64,000 bases of DNA from Litoditis marina (taxonomy: Eukaryota; Nematoda; Chromadorea; Rhabditida; Rhabditidae), in contig OZ038437.1 of the NCBI GenBank assembly GCA_964036275.1, positions 171,001-235,000 on the forward strand. The letters run 5' to 3'. Shown here piece after piece: positions 24,666 to 36,173 of this stretch; the first letter of the stretch is position 1, and every line of letters starts with the position of its first letter. Position numbers and translations under genes: made by a program. The notes under the pieces were generated by a model that was not told the DNA's origin, ran no database searches, and saw only the letters and a program-made list of their open reading frames with translations.

Positions 24666-24749
24666 TTATTCAATAGACGGAGAACTGTGATGAAATGCAC
24701 TGTCGAGTAGAATGGGACGTATCTGAGCTGCATGACACCAGATCATTGC
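24666..24749 (-). CDS. Possible terminal exon of an unknown gene
   Basis: An open segment follows an acceptor (TTTTTAG at 24750) and ends with TAA, coding for about 27 residues (AMIWCHAAQIRPILLDSAFH onward). I cannot place matching upstream exons, and the next gene to the right already ends at 25125, so this may be a relic. Confidence 0.25.
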   Translation of the reverse strand, partial: AMIWCHAAQIRPILLDSAFHHSSPSIE

Positions 24750-24932
24750 CTAAAAACAGAAATTTGTATACGAAGAAATAGATTGTGGTCAGTTTTTCAC
24801 TCATATGACTCAATTGGTCCGGACAGAATGTGATTATTCAACATGGATGTCTGTTTTTGTGGTCAATCATGTTACTGAATTGCTTGCGTATCTGTTTGTC
24901 ACTACATGTTTGGTTCGCAATGGCCCCAAATA

Positions 24933-25101
24933 TGCGTTTTTGCACATCAAACTACGATTCATCTAATTTCATAACCGGTCACAATTACACTCAGAGTGCG
25001 TTTTTGCACATCAAACTACGATTCATATAATTTAATAACTGGTCACAATTACACTCAGAGTTTGTTTTTGCACATCAAACTACAATTCGTCCAACTTCAT
25101 A
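24933..25101. repeat. 64-bp tandem repeat, 2.6 copies
   Basis: Copies start at 24933, 24997 and 25061. Each has the core GTTTTTGCACATCAAACTAC, followed by ATTCAT/CGT and a CACAATTACACTCAGAG tail. The core resembles part of the 69-bp satellite at 29-35 kb (GCGCATTTTTACCTCCATCAAACTAC). Confidence 0.9.
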
Positions 25102-25124
25102 GCCAATTCATTGTCATGTATAAA

Positions 25125-25867
25125 TTAATCTGATTCGTCTGATTTAACAACACATTCACCTCGTGTCAATGTGGTCATGAGGTCGTTGACACGGAAAGTT
25201 TTCTTTCGGTAAAAGATCATTACGGACTTGAAGTGTCGAGCCACCTCTTCCATTACACGAGCTTCACCTCGGAAGCCTCTGATTTTGGATTCAATCACTC
25301 TATGGTGTCTGACAGATATTTTCAACATCAATATGTCTAGGTCTCTTCGCTGAAATGAGGCTGATATATGTGATAATCTATAGAACAAACAAGATGATGA
25401 TGTAATTTTAAATTGAAAACCAAATGTTGGATAACTAACAAGATCAATATCGTTTGTGTCTCCAATAGATGGAGATATATAATCAATAAGTAGACGACGA
25501 TCTACGGTTTCCTGGCAAATTGCGTCACCGAATGACTGTTGGACCAACAAGGCGACCCATTGCTTGTTGTCGGTATTACCGTGGAGTTGCATGATTGAAT
25601 CGTGAACAGCCTGTAAAAAAATCTGAACAACTTGGTACGACGATATGACGTATAGGTATCTACATTAATAGAAGACAGTTGAGTGCATTTCGAGTTTTTC
25701 AAACACTGGTTGTCGTCTGATATCGACAGCTTACTCCGTCTAGTAGATGGAGATGAAACATTATGATTGAATTGAGAAAATTCACTTGTTCTCTGTCGGA
25801 CAACTGTGCACCATCGGGAGAATCTTGAACTATTCTTGCTTCCTGAGAACATTGTTGTGTGGGACAC
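25125..25867 (-). CDS. Unknown protein, about 199 aa, three exons
   Basis: Exons 25867-25664, 25610-25440 and 25349-25125 join in phase 0 with good GT/AG signals (GTAGAT, GTTAGT; TTTACAG, TTTCAG). The N-terminus is Ser-, Asn- and Arg-rich and likely disordered. The middle has QWVALLVQQSFGDAICQETV. The C-terminal third is basic and probably helical (RGFRGEARVMEEVARHFKSV), ending with TAA after KSDESD. The chosen ATG is 25867; an ATG 15 bases further in is an alternative, and an upstream exon is possible. No family is recognised. It lies between the small 24-kb gene and the decayed Ulp1 copy, on the same strand. Confidence 0.55.
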
Positions 25868-26153
25868 ACTTCCATCACAACGATTATCTGTTCGAGTACG
25901 ATGTTCAATGTATGTTTAATGTATGTGAAAACTGCCTAACGATTAAAGATTAACGATTAAAGAATGTTGAACACGTATACATCTGAACAACACTTTTTCA
26001 GTACAAAAAAAATGGACGAGACAGGCGATTAAGCACGTTCAAAATGAATAAAAATATGTGTGTGTATAGTAACACAATAGTGTAAATAATAATACTATAT
26101 TTCTGAACACTTCATTTATGGAAAATACTGAACATATTTTGAACACATTTTAA

Positions 26154-26590
26154 CTAATGGAGGAGACGGAATATTTCGGGAGTGGGCTCGGATGCGTTGT
26201 GAAGATCGCCAATCATCTGACGGAACGGTACACGATCTAATTCGGATGGCACAGCAAATATCCCGTGACAATCGTTTCCAATAATGGACTGCTTTGGACA
26301 AGATACTACGTTAATGGGGACAATGTTATTGGTCACATTCAACACGGCATTCTGGAATGCCACTAGTTCTTGATTGCTCAACGAAAATAACGGCAGAGTT
26401 GTAATAGTTGATAATATTTGCGGACAAATCGCATATCACTACAGAAAAATGCTTTCTACGCAGTACTGGTATTATGAAAATATCGACAGATTGATGTCTC
26501 TTCAGGGCTCGGCTCATCGTTGCGGTCAATCGAGCTGGCCATCCCGAAACACTCACCGATTCACGTAGAAAGTTTGGTGATTTGGTCACA
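26154..26590 (-). pseudogene. Decayed Ulp1/C48-like cysteine protease copy
   Basis: Reading leftward from an acceptor near 26594, the frame aligns well with the intact protease at 27.6-28.1 kb: KSPNFLRE matches RSPSFLRP, and IPVLRRKHFSVVICDLSANI matches IPMLRRSHFSLVILDLSASI. The catalytic His is present. Just after NYYNS the frame shifts by one base (near 26388-26400), and the rest, including GNDC with the nucleophile, continues in another frame to a stop at 26154. After the Cys the usual Gly is replaced (GNDCHG) and the tail is unlike the intact copy. No intron signal explains the shift, so it is most likely a pseudogene. Upstream exons were not found. Confidence 0.55.
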
Positions 26591-26794
26591 ATCTGAACTT
26601 TGAGATCGTGTTAAGTATTTGGCACAGAAATATATAATCTTCGTGTCAGAATCAATATGTTTGTCACGTTTTACTCAATTGAGCTATTATGTTTCCATCT
26701 ACTTCAACAATAGTCAAAAATCAGATCAATCATTTTTTGACGTCATATTTTAACATTCTTTATTTTTATTTGTCAGTTCGTATGCTCCTCTATA

Positions 26795-27203
26795 TCAAAT
26801 GGTAGTTGTTATATGAAGACTGACTCTCTGACTGTCACGATTGATGTACTCAATTCTGCCCAATACTTCCTCGAGGCTTTCCGTACTGGCGAGTGCACCT
26901 GATGTCTTACACATTTTGATAAGTTTTCTGAATGGATAACATTTTTTTCAAACGATTTTAATTTGAAAATGAGCCGTTCAAAATTCAATTCAAATTCAGA
27001 TCAAACGTTCAGACCTTCTCTCTCTTCGTATCACAACTATTTCAATAGTTGAGGTATTTTGATATCAAACGGAATTACGTACTCAGAACCCTCTGCATTT
27101 TTATTCAATTCTGAGCCGACGATGCTCGCTACACTTTTCTCGTGTTCCGATTTGCGTTTTAAGAACCTTTCAATGCGGATGGTTGGCATCGGAAACTGTG
27201 TTT
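26795..27203 (-). CDS. Two 3' exons of a small unknown gene
   Basis: Exon 27203-27083 follows TTGTTGCAG and ends at GTACGT; exon 26927-26795 follows CATTCAG and ends with TGA. They join in phase, giving about 84 residues. The first exon has TIRIERFLKRKSEHEKSV; the second has SGALASTESLEEVLGRIEYI. The second is probably helical. The start is not identified: an internal ATG near 27190 or an upstream exon could serve. No family is recognised. It sits between the two Ulp1-like copies, on the same strand. Confidence 0.45.
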
Positions 27204-27628
27204 CTGCAACAAAAAAACAGAGTATGATGAAAAGTGCCTACAAACACATAGGATTCCTCTGTCTCTAGTCTCACGATTTTTTGATATATTTTTCGCATAA
27301 TGTGGCTCCATTCATTATCACAAATGTGAATGTTTCCGTTAAATTCAGAAACAAAATTAAATTTGATGTATGCGACCTCTACAATCCGGTTCTCTACCTG
27401 ACTGGTATTTGTATCAAGTATTGACTTCTTCTTTTTTAAAATTGAAAGAATTATCTCTAATCAGAACGAATCAACACAAAAAAATACCTAGATGTATAGC
27501 AGTCGAGACTATATCAAACGACATAAGAATAGTACTTTTCTGAAGTTATATGTTTATATATATATACACCAATAATCACTAACAAACAAATGAGCAAACA
27601 ACCAGAAACACAAACATGTGATAGAGAG

Positions 27629-28943
27629 CTAAAACCCACAACGCAAGTATGAAGGGGGTGCGGCGTTGGTGGGTGCGACAATTTTAAGAATAGTCAACCT
27701 AATAAATTCTGCGTCAATAGGTGGGGGGATGGCGGTTGGCCCGCTAGATACGAAACAAAGAATGTTATTACATAAGTAGAATCCGCAGTCGTTCCCCTCG
27801 ATTGTCTGGGATGCCGTCGTCACGCGATTTAGCGAGGCTGGGCGCCCGGGCAAACGACAGAGGGCGCGAATGAACGAACCGAGTTCATCCTCTGATAGAG
27901 AATGGGACTCAAGGCTGTTCATATAATGAACAATAGACGCTGACAAATCTAGTATCACCAATGAGAAATGGGATCGCCTTAGCATGGGTATCAACACGTA
28001 AGAACATGCTGGATTCCGGCGCATGCTCCTCTGCACTGTGCGAAACAGCTTGTCCTCCCAGGTTTCAATCGGGCAGTCCGGTCGGAGGAAACTGGGGCTC
28101 CTGAACTCAATCTAAAACCACACATGGATGTATATTACGTGTAATTGTACTATTCTGTATGATTCCATCATGATTGTGATATCGGACAACAGTTGTGCTG
28201 ATATTGGAAATTATTCTCCAAATTCTAACCCAGTAAACATGGATTTCGTGAGATAAAAGCATGTTAGAGAAATCATTTACTGTCACGATACTGGCGAGTA
28301 TTCGATAACGGTTTTATGGGCCAATGTTCTATTGGCTTTACTCATTTTAACTATATATATACTCATATTACTCATTCTTTTGAAAAATGGGGAAACAGAA
28401 TAGATCCCACACCATTTTCTCATATCTTATACTTATTTAATGATCAAAAACCAACCCTATGATCTCCTATGTTTGCAGCCTCGATCCGCTCAATGACTGC
28501 CTCTATAACCGCCGTAGATATCATTCGGCCAGCAGATACGATCGACTCTACATCGAATCTAAAACGTATTAAAATTGAATATGATTACATAAATGCCTGG
28601 GTAATATTCGTTTCTGATTCCTTCTGTTTTAAGTCAATATTTTAGTCAAAAGTCCAATCAGGGCGAGTTCTCATACGTTGAACTGTATGGTATCCGGTTC
28701 AGTTCAGTCGTATCACACAAGACACAATAGCTATGACCAAAATTCGTTCTATCATCATAGTTGCACCATTACTTTTTGATACTCACGTGTAGAGTGTTTT
28801 TTCGTATGACTATCAAATGAGTTAACTCACAGGGTAAGTCCGTTCGCCAGAGGGCCGCTCCGGGCTTCCTCTACGATCGCTCCGGCTCTGGATCGGGCCT
28901 TTTCCAAGGACTGAGAACGTCGCCGGTTCTTAGTTATGCCCAT
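27629..28943 (-). CDS. Ulp1/C48-type cysteine protease, about 232 aa
   Basis: Exons 28943-28831, 28558-28456 and 28111-27629 total 699 bases and join in frame; an acceptor-like TTCCAGG stands just before the ATG, as at spliced-leader sites. The N-terminus (residues 1-35) is basic. The protease signature lies in the last exon: His about 120 in RRSHFSLVILD, an Asn about 137 in HYMNSL where the family usually has Asp, Gln about 174 and the nucleophile Cys about 181 in QTIEGNDCGFYLC. Members cleave SUMO or other ubiquitin-like tags, and related domains also occur in DNA transposons. It is short for a cellular SENP, which fits an element-encoded protease. It is the outermost gene of the minus-strand cluster. 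Confidence 0.75.
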
Positions 28944-29089
28944 CCTGGAACATGTATTTGATAATTAGAGTTCGGTGCACATTATGTCAGCTGGGAGACT
29001 GACTCGTATCGAAACTCGATCCCATATACAACTGAATTCGGACAGTATATTCAAATTCGATACACAAATAGTCAAATTTCGCTTTCACA

Positions 29090-32000
29090 CATTAAACTAC
29101 AAAGATGAGACGAAAGTGTGAGCTGGTCAAAAGTCCACTCGGAGCGCATTTTTACCTCCATCAAACTACAAAGATAAGACGAAAGTGTGAGCTGGTCAAA
29201 AGTCCACTCGGAGCGCATTTTTACCTCCATCAAACTACAAATATGCATACAAATAAACGAGGATCAACAAAACCATATGTTTTTGGCATTTTCGCATTCT
29301 TATTCAAATTCTACGTGATTGATTACACTAATTCATAGCGTTTTAGAAAAGAACGTTTTTTCCCAAATTTTCATCCCATACTACACCACAGGGTGAAAAA
29401 ATCGATTTTTCCGACTTTTATATCTCGATCGATTGTGGTGATACAAACTTTGTTTTTTCAACGTGAACTGATATTGTCCATTACTACAAATGTTCCAAGT
29501 TTCAAATTTCTGTGTTCATTTTGAAGCACCCAACGAGATGCCTCAAAATGACAAAAATCCGCATTTTAAGATTCTCGGCAGAAGTTGAGAAAAACGTGAA
29601 ACAAATGGAAATAGTCCAACAAAACATTTAATCCATTCCAAATTTTACGCTGATTTCAAAAACATTTGTCTCGAGTTCTGGAAACTATTGCGAGTTGCTC
29701 CGATAACTGTCACCTTCACTCTAGGTGCCACCCTTTGAGCCAACCTGTCATGTTTACGTTTAATTACAATCACCCAGAACCATGTTGGTGTTTATATCCA
29801 TAATCAAAAAACCCCATTGTAATAGTTTGTGCAGCGAAACGCCGTGTTTGGATAGTTTTCCCCATAACTGGCTCAGAAAAAAGTACGATTATCCGCGTTC
29901 ACACTGTTCATACCATCGAGAAAGTATACATTAAAGGTGCAGACAAACTTTTTGATATGCTTTAAATAACATGGTATTTCACACTTTAGTATTGTTGCAT
30001 TCCGTTTCGCCCATTCAAATTAACTACAAAGCCACAAACACTAAAATCTCATTTTCACCTCAAGGACACGCATCCACGTTTAACACTATTCCTGTCCTTC
30101 GAAATGAGCAATTTTCTAGTTACTCTGTTTCGTAGCGATTACCGTGTTCTGTTCCCTCGACACAACCAATGAATAATGCTCTGAGCCCCGACCCTATTCT
30201 TTTGTATAGTTGGTCTAGAGGTCAAAGTCGGTCACAATCTATGCTCACATTGCATATTTGAAGCTTGAAAAAACTCAAAATTCTATGAAAATAGTGGCCG
30301 AAACTGTGCTCCGAGTATGTTTTTATTTTTTGAACAAAGGCTTGGAATCAGAAAAAAGTGTGAGCTGGTCAAAAGTCCACTCGGAGCGCATTTTTACATC
30401 CATCAAACTACAAATATGCATACAAATAAACGAGGATCAACAAAACCATATGTTTTTGGCATTTCGCATTCTTATTCGGATTATACGTGATCGATTACAC
30501 TAATGCATAGCGTTTCAGAAAAGAACGCATTTTCACTTCCATCAAACTACAAATATGAAACGAAAGTGTGAGCTGGTCAAAAGTCCACTCGGAGCGCATT
30601 TTCACCTCCATCAAACTACAATAATAAGACGAAAGTGTGAGCTGGTCAAAAGTCCACTCGGAGCGCATTTTTACCTCCATCAAACTACAAAGATAAGACG
30701 AAAGTGTGAGCTGGTCAAAAGTCCACTCGGAGCGCATTTTTACCTCCATCAAACTACAAATATGCATACAAATAAACGAGGATCAACAAAACCATATGTT
30801 TTTGGCATTTTCGCATTCTTATTCGGATTATACGTGATCGATTACACTAATGCATAGCGTTTTAGAAAAGAACGCATTTTCACTCCATCAAACTACAAAG
30901 ATGAAACGAAAGTGTGAGCTGGTCAAAAGTCCACTCGGAGCGCATTTTCACCTCCATCAAACTACAAAGATAAGACGAAAGTGTAAGCTGGTCAAAAGTC
31001 CACTCGGAGCGCATTTTTACCTCCATCAAACTACAAAGATGAGACGAAAGTGTGAGCTGGTCAAAAGTCCACTCGGAGCGCATTTTTACCTCCATCAAAC
31101 TACAAAGATAAGACGAAAATGTGAGCTGGTCAAAAGTCCACTCGGAGCGCATTTTTACCTCCATCAAACTACAAATATACATACAAATAAACGAGGATCA
31201 ACAAAACCATATGTTTTTGGCATTTTCGCATTCTTATTTGGATTCTACGTGATCGATTACACTAATTCATAGCGTTTTAGAAAAGAACGTTTTTTCCCAA
31301 ATTTTCATCCCATACCAACCACCACAGGGTGAAAAAATCGATTTTTCCGACTTTTATATCTCGATCGATTGTGGTGATACAAACTTTGTTTTTTCAGAGT
31401 GAACTGATATTGTCCATTACTACAAATGTTCCAAATTTCAAATTTCTGTGTTCATTTTGAAGCACCCAACGAGATGCCTCAAAATTACAAAAATCCGCAT
31501 TTTAAGATTCTCGGCAGAAGTTGAGAAAAACGTGAAACAAATGGAAATTGTCCAACAAAACATTTAATCGATTCCAAATTTTACGCTGATTTCAAAAACA
31601 CTTGTCTCGAGTTCTGGAAACTATTTCGAGTTGCTCCGATAACTGTCACCTTCACTCTAGGTGCCACCCTTTGAGCCAACCTGTCATGTTTACGTGTAAT
31701 TACAATCACCCAGAGACATGTTGGTGTTTATATTCATAATCACCATAGTTAAAAACCCCATTGTGATAGTTTGTGCAGCAAAACGCCGTGTTTGGATAGT
31801 TTTCCCCATAACTGGCTCAGAAAAAAGTACGATTATCCGCGTTCACACTGTTCATACCATCGAGAAAGTATACATTAAAGGTGCAGACAAACTTTTTGAT
31901 ATGCTTTAAATAACATGGTATTTCACACTGTAGTATTGTTGCATTCCGTTTCGCCCATTCAAATTAACTACAAAGCCACAAACACTAAAATCTCATTTTC

Positions 32001-35000
32001 ACCTCAAGGACACGTTTAACACTATTCCTGTCCTTCGAAATGAGCAATTTTCTAGTTACTCTGTTTCGTAGCGATTACCGTGTTCTGTTCCCTCGACACA
32101 ACCAATGGATAATGCTCTGAGCTCCGACCCTATTCTTTTGTATAGTTGGTCTAGAGGTCAAAGTCGGCCACAATCTATGCTCACATTGCATATTTGAAGC
32201 TTGAAAAAACTCAAAATTCTATGAAAATAGTGGCCGAAACTGTGCTCCGAGTATGTTTTTATTTTTTGAACAAAGGCTTGGAATCAGAAAAAAGTGTGAG
32301 CTGGTCAAAAGTCCACTCGGAGCGCATTTTTACATCCATCAAACTACAAATATGCATACAAATAAACGAGGATCAACAAAACCATATGTTTTTGGCATTT
32401 TCGCATTCTTATTCGGATTATACGTGATCGATTACACTAATGCATAGCGTTTTAGAAAAGAACGCATTTTCACCTCCATCAAACTACAAATATGAAACGA
32501 AAGTGTGAGCTGGTCAAAAGTCCACTCGGAGCGCATTTTCACCTCCATCAAACTACAATAATAAGACGAAAGTGTGAGCTGGTCAAAAGTCCACTCGGAG
32601 CGCATTTTTACCTCCATCAAACTACAAAGATAAGACGAAAGTGTGAGCTGGTCAAAAGTCCGCTCGGAGCGCATTTTTACCTCCATCAAACTACAAATAT
32701 GCATACAAATAAACGAGGATCAACAAAACCATATGTTTTTGGCATTTTCGCATTCTTATTCGGATTATACGTGATCGATTACACTAATGCATAGCGTTTT
32801 AGAAAAGAACGCATTTTCACCTCCATCAAACTACAAAGATGAAACGAAAGTGTGAGCTGGTCAAAAGTCCACTCGGAGCGCATTTTCACCTCCATCAAAC
32901 TACAAAGATAAGACGAAAGTGTAAGCTGGTCAAAAGTCCACTCGGAGCGAATTTTTACCTCCATCAAACTACAAAGATGAGACGAAAGTGTGAGCTGGTC
33001 AAAAGTCCACTCGGAGCGCATTTTTACCTCCATCAAACTACAAAGATAAGACGAAAGTGTGAGCTGGTCAAAAGTCCACTCGGAGCGCATTTTTACCTCC
33101 ATCAAACTACAAATATGCATACAAATAAACGAGAATCAACAAAACCATATGTTTTTGGCATTTTCGCATTCTTATTCGGATTATACGTGATCGATTACAC
33201 TAAAGCATAGCGTTCCAGAAAAGAACGCATTTTCACTTCCATCAAACTACAAATATGAAACGAAAGTGTGAGCTGGTCAAAAGTCCACTCGGAGCGCATT
33301 TTCACCTCCATCAAACTACAATAATAAGACGGAAGTGTGAGCTGGTCAAAAGTCCACTCGGAGCGCATTTTTACCTCCATCAAACTACAAAGATAAGACG
33401 AAAGTGTGAGCTGGTCAAAAGTCCACTCGGAGCGCATTTTTACCTCCATCAAACTACAAATATGCATACAAATAAACGAGGATCAACAAAACCATATGTT
33501 TTTGGCATTTTCGCATTCTTATTCGGATTATACGTGATCGATTACACTAATGCATAGCGTTTTAGAAAAGAACGCATTTTCACCTCCATCAAACTACAAA
33601 GATGAAACGAAAGTGTGAGCGGGTCAAAAGTCCACTCGGAGCGCATTTTCACCTCCATCAAACTACAAAGATAAGACGAAAGTGTAAGCTGGTCAAAAGT
33701 CCACTCGGAGCGCGTTTTTACCTCCATCAAACTACAAAGATGAGACGAAAGTGTGAGCTGGTCAAAAGTCCACTCGGAGCGCATTTTTACCTCCATCAAA
33801 CTACAAATATGCATACAAATAAACGAGGATCAACAAAACCATATGTTTTTGGCATTTTCGCATTCTTATTCGGATTATACGTGATCGATTACACTAATGC
33901 ATAGCGTTTTAGAAAAGAACGCATTTTCACCTCCATCAAACTACAAAGATGAAACGAAAGTGTGAGCTGGTCAAAAGTCCACTCGGAGCGCATTTTCACC
34001 TCCATCAAACTACAAAGATAAGACGAAAGTGTAAGCTGGTCAAAAGTCCACTCGGAGCGCATTTTCACCTCCATCAAACTACAAAGATAAGACGAAAGTG
34101 TAAGCTGGTCAAAAGTCCACTCGGAGCGCGTTTTTACCTCCATCAAACTACAAAGATGAAACGAAAGTGTGAGCTGGTCAAAAGTCCACTCGGAGCGCAT
34201 TTTCACCTCCATCAAACTACAAAGATAAGACGAAAGTGTAAGCTGGTCAAAAGTCCACTCGGAGCGCGTTTTTACCTCCATCAAACTACAAAGATGAGAC
34301 GAAAGTGTGAGCTGGTCAAAAGTCCACTCGGAGCGCATTTTTACCTCCATCAAACTACAAAGATAAGACGAAAGTGTGAGCTGGTCAAAAGTCCACTCGG
34401 AGCGCATTTTTACCTCCATCAAACTACAAATATACATACAAATAAACGAGGATCAACAAAACCATATGTTTTTGGCATTTTCGCATTCTTATTTGGATTC
34501 TACGTGATCGATTACACTAATTCATAGCGTTTTAGAAAAGAACGTTTTTTTCCCAAATTTTCATCCCATACCAACCACCACAGGGTGAAAAAATCGATTT
34601 TTCCGACTTTTATATCTCGATCGATTGTGGTGATACAAACTTTGTTTTTTCAGAGTGAACTGATATTGTCCATTACTACAAATGTTCCAAACGTCAAATT
34701 TCTGTGTTCATTTTGAAGCACCCAACGAGATGCCTCAAAATTACAAAAATCCGCATTTTAAGATTCTCGGCAAAAGTTGAGAAAAACGTGAAACAAATGG
34801 AAATTGTCCAACAAAACATTTAATCGATTCCAAATTTTACGTTGATTTCAAAAACACTTGTCTCGAGTTCTGGAAACTATTTCGAGTTGCTCCGATAACT
34901 GTCACCTTCACTCTAGGTGCCACCCTTTGAGCCATCCTGTCATGTTTACGTGTAATTACAATCACCCAGAGACATGTTGGTGTTTATATTCATAATCACC

Positions 35001-35290
35001 ATAGTTAAAAACAAATTCGATACACAAATAGTCAAGTTTCGCTTTCACACATTAAACTACAAAGATGAGACGAAAGTGTGAGCTGGTCAAAAGTCCACTC
35101 GGAGCGCATTTTCACCTCCATCAAACTACAAAGATAAGACGAAAGTGTGAGCTGGTCAAAAGTCCACTCGGAGCGCATTTTTACCTCCATCAAACTACAA
35201 ATATGCACAAAAATAAACGAGGATCAACAAAACAATATGTTTTTGGCATTTTCGCATTCTTATTCGGATTCTACGTGATCGATTACTGTT
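29090..35290. repeat. 69-bp satellite in higher-order arrays
   Basis: The unit (AAAGATAAGACGAAAGTGTG, on through GTCCACTCGGAGCGC to CCATCAAACTAC) is 69 bp, so both strands stay open across arrays. Units occur in runs of two to seven, followed by a spacer of about 140 bp (ATATGCATACAAATAAACG to AAGAACGCATTTTCACC). This gives higher-order periods of 347 bp (32492, 32839; 33255, 33602, 33949) and 416 bp (32839 to 33255). A larger block of about 1.94 kb repeats on top (30258 matches 32194; 29339, 31272 and 34527 match). The larger block holds non-satellite sequence without a convincing gene; the 63-codon frame near 31718 is probably chance. Confidence 0.95.
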
Positions 35291-35632
35291 GTGTCTGTCA
35301 GTACACACAACTTGTATTTATTCCAGGTTATTCTGTGTGTTGAACACTTGCTATATATTACAGTTCATTCCAGATAATAGTTACAATAATAGCAGAGAAT
35401 ATAGAGGTCACGTTCCCGTAAAATCAGTATCATAACAATGAGCTCTAGCAGCCTTATATAGACAATGTGGGCGTGGTCAGGGCATTCTAGAAGCTCACGG
35501 CTAGATAGCATAGGGAGCATAGAGACGCTAGACAATGAGAGGGATATCAGCAACAGGGACGCCTGGCTGATTCCATGAGAAGAAATATAGATAGATAGTA
35601 ACGTTATAATCAAATAATAACGATATACAACA
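35287..35632. mobile_element. Solo LTR, 346 bp, with 5-bp target duplication
   Basis: It interrupts the satellite spacer between GATTAC and ACTAATTCATAG. It begins TGTTGTGTCTG and ends TATACAACA, so the ends are the inverted pair TGTTG/CAACA. ATTAC is repeated on both sides (35282-35286 and 35633-35637). The intact spacer elsewhere reads GATCGATTACACTAATTCAT, which confirms the empty site. No internal region remains, as expected after LTR-LTR recombination. Confidence 0.9.
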
Positions 35633-35689
35633 ATTACACTAATTCATAGAGTTTTAGTTTTTTTTTGTTTTTTTTCCCCAAATTTTCAT

Positions 35690-36173
35690 CCCATACCAAC
35701 CACCACAGGGTGAAAAACCATTCTATGAAAAACCATTCTATGAAACACAAGAAAAACGATTCTATGAAACCAACGCGCAGAGGGGCGAGAATGTGTGGGA
35801 AATTAGAGGAAAAGTAGCAGGGGAAAACAGAAGAAACGTTTATGAAATCGAATTTTACGTGCAAAATTACCGGAAAAATTGTCAGGGTCAATACTATTTG
35901 ACCATTCGTTTTAGTTTTGTAAACTTCTCAACTATCCGCATAACAAACTACAAGGAATGGCAGCGGATGTGTCAATCAGTAAACAAATTAGCAAAATTAC
36001 TGGCAAAATTGTCACTAAAAATATAGGTCAAACATTTCATAGTCTTATATCAGGTCAAAGCTCATGTCTCGATGTCTTTTTTCGATGAATTTCAGCCAAA
36101 ACTGGTCAAAGTTTCAATAGAAACGGCAAAATTAGAAGGAATTGTATCGATGTATCGGGGAAAAATTAGTTAA
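35690..36173. repeat. Partial leading copy of the 1.43-kb tandem repeat
   Basis: From about 35756 the sequence matches the second half of the 1.43-kb unit (CCAACGCGCAGAGGGGCGAG onward), then skips to the part starting GGTCAAACATTTCATAGTC (36026), with the middle missing. It joins the first complete copy at 36174. No gene. Confidence 0.8.

Noticed and set aside
827..28943. Polinton/Maverick element
   Set aside because: No DNA polymerase B, retroviral-type integrase, packaging ATPase or capsid-like frame was seen; the recombinase is of the tyrosine class.
30495..34527. Long open frames on both strands with 23-residue repeats (KCELVKSPLGAHFYLHQTT type and its antisense)
   Set aside because: The 69-bp period is a multiple of three with no stops by chance, both strands are open, and the frames begin and end with the array. 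No gene signals were seen.
29090..35290. CRISPR-like appearance of regularly spaced repeats
   Set aside because: Repeats are contiguous 69-bp units without unique spacers, in a eukaryotic genome with introns.
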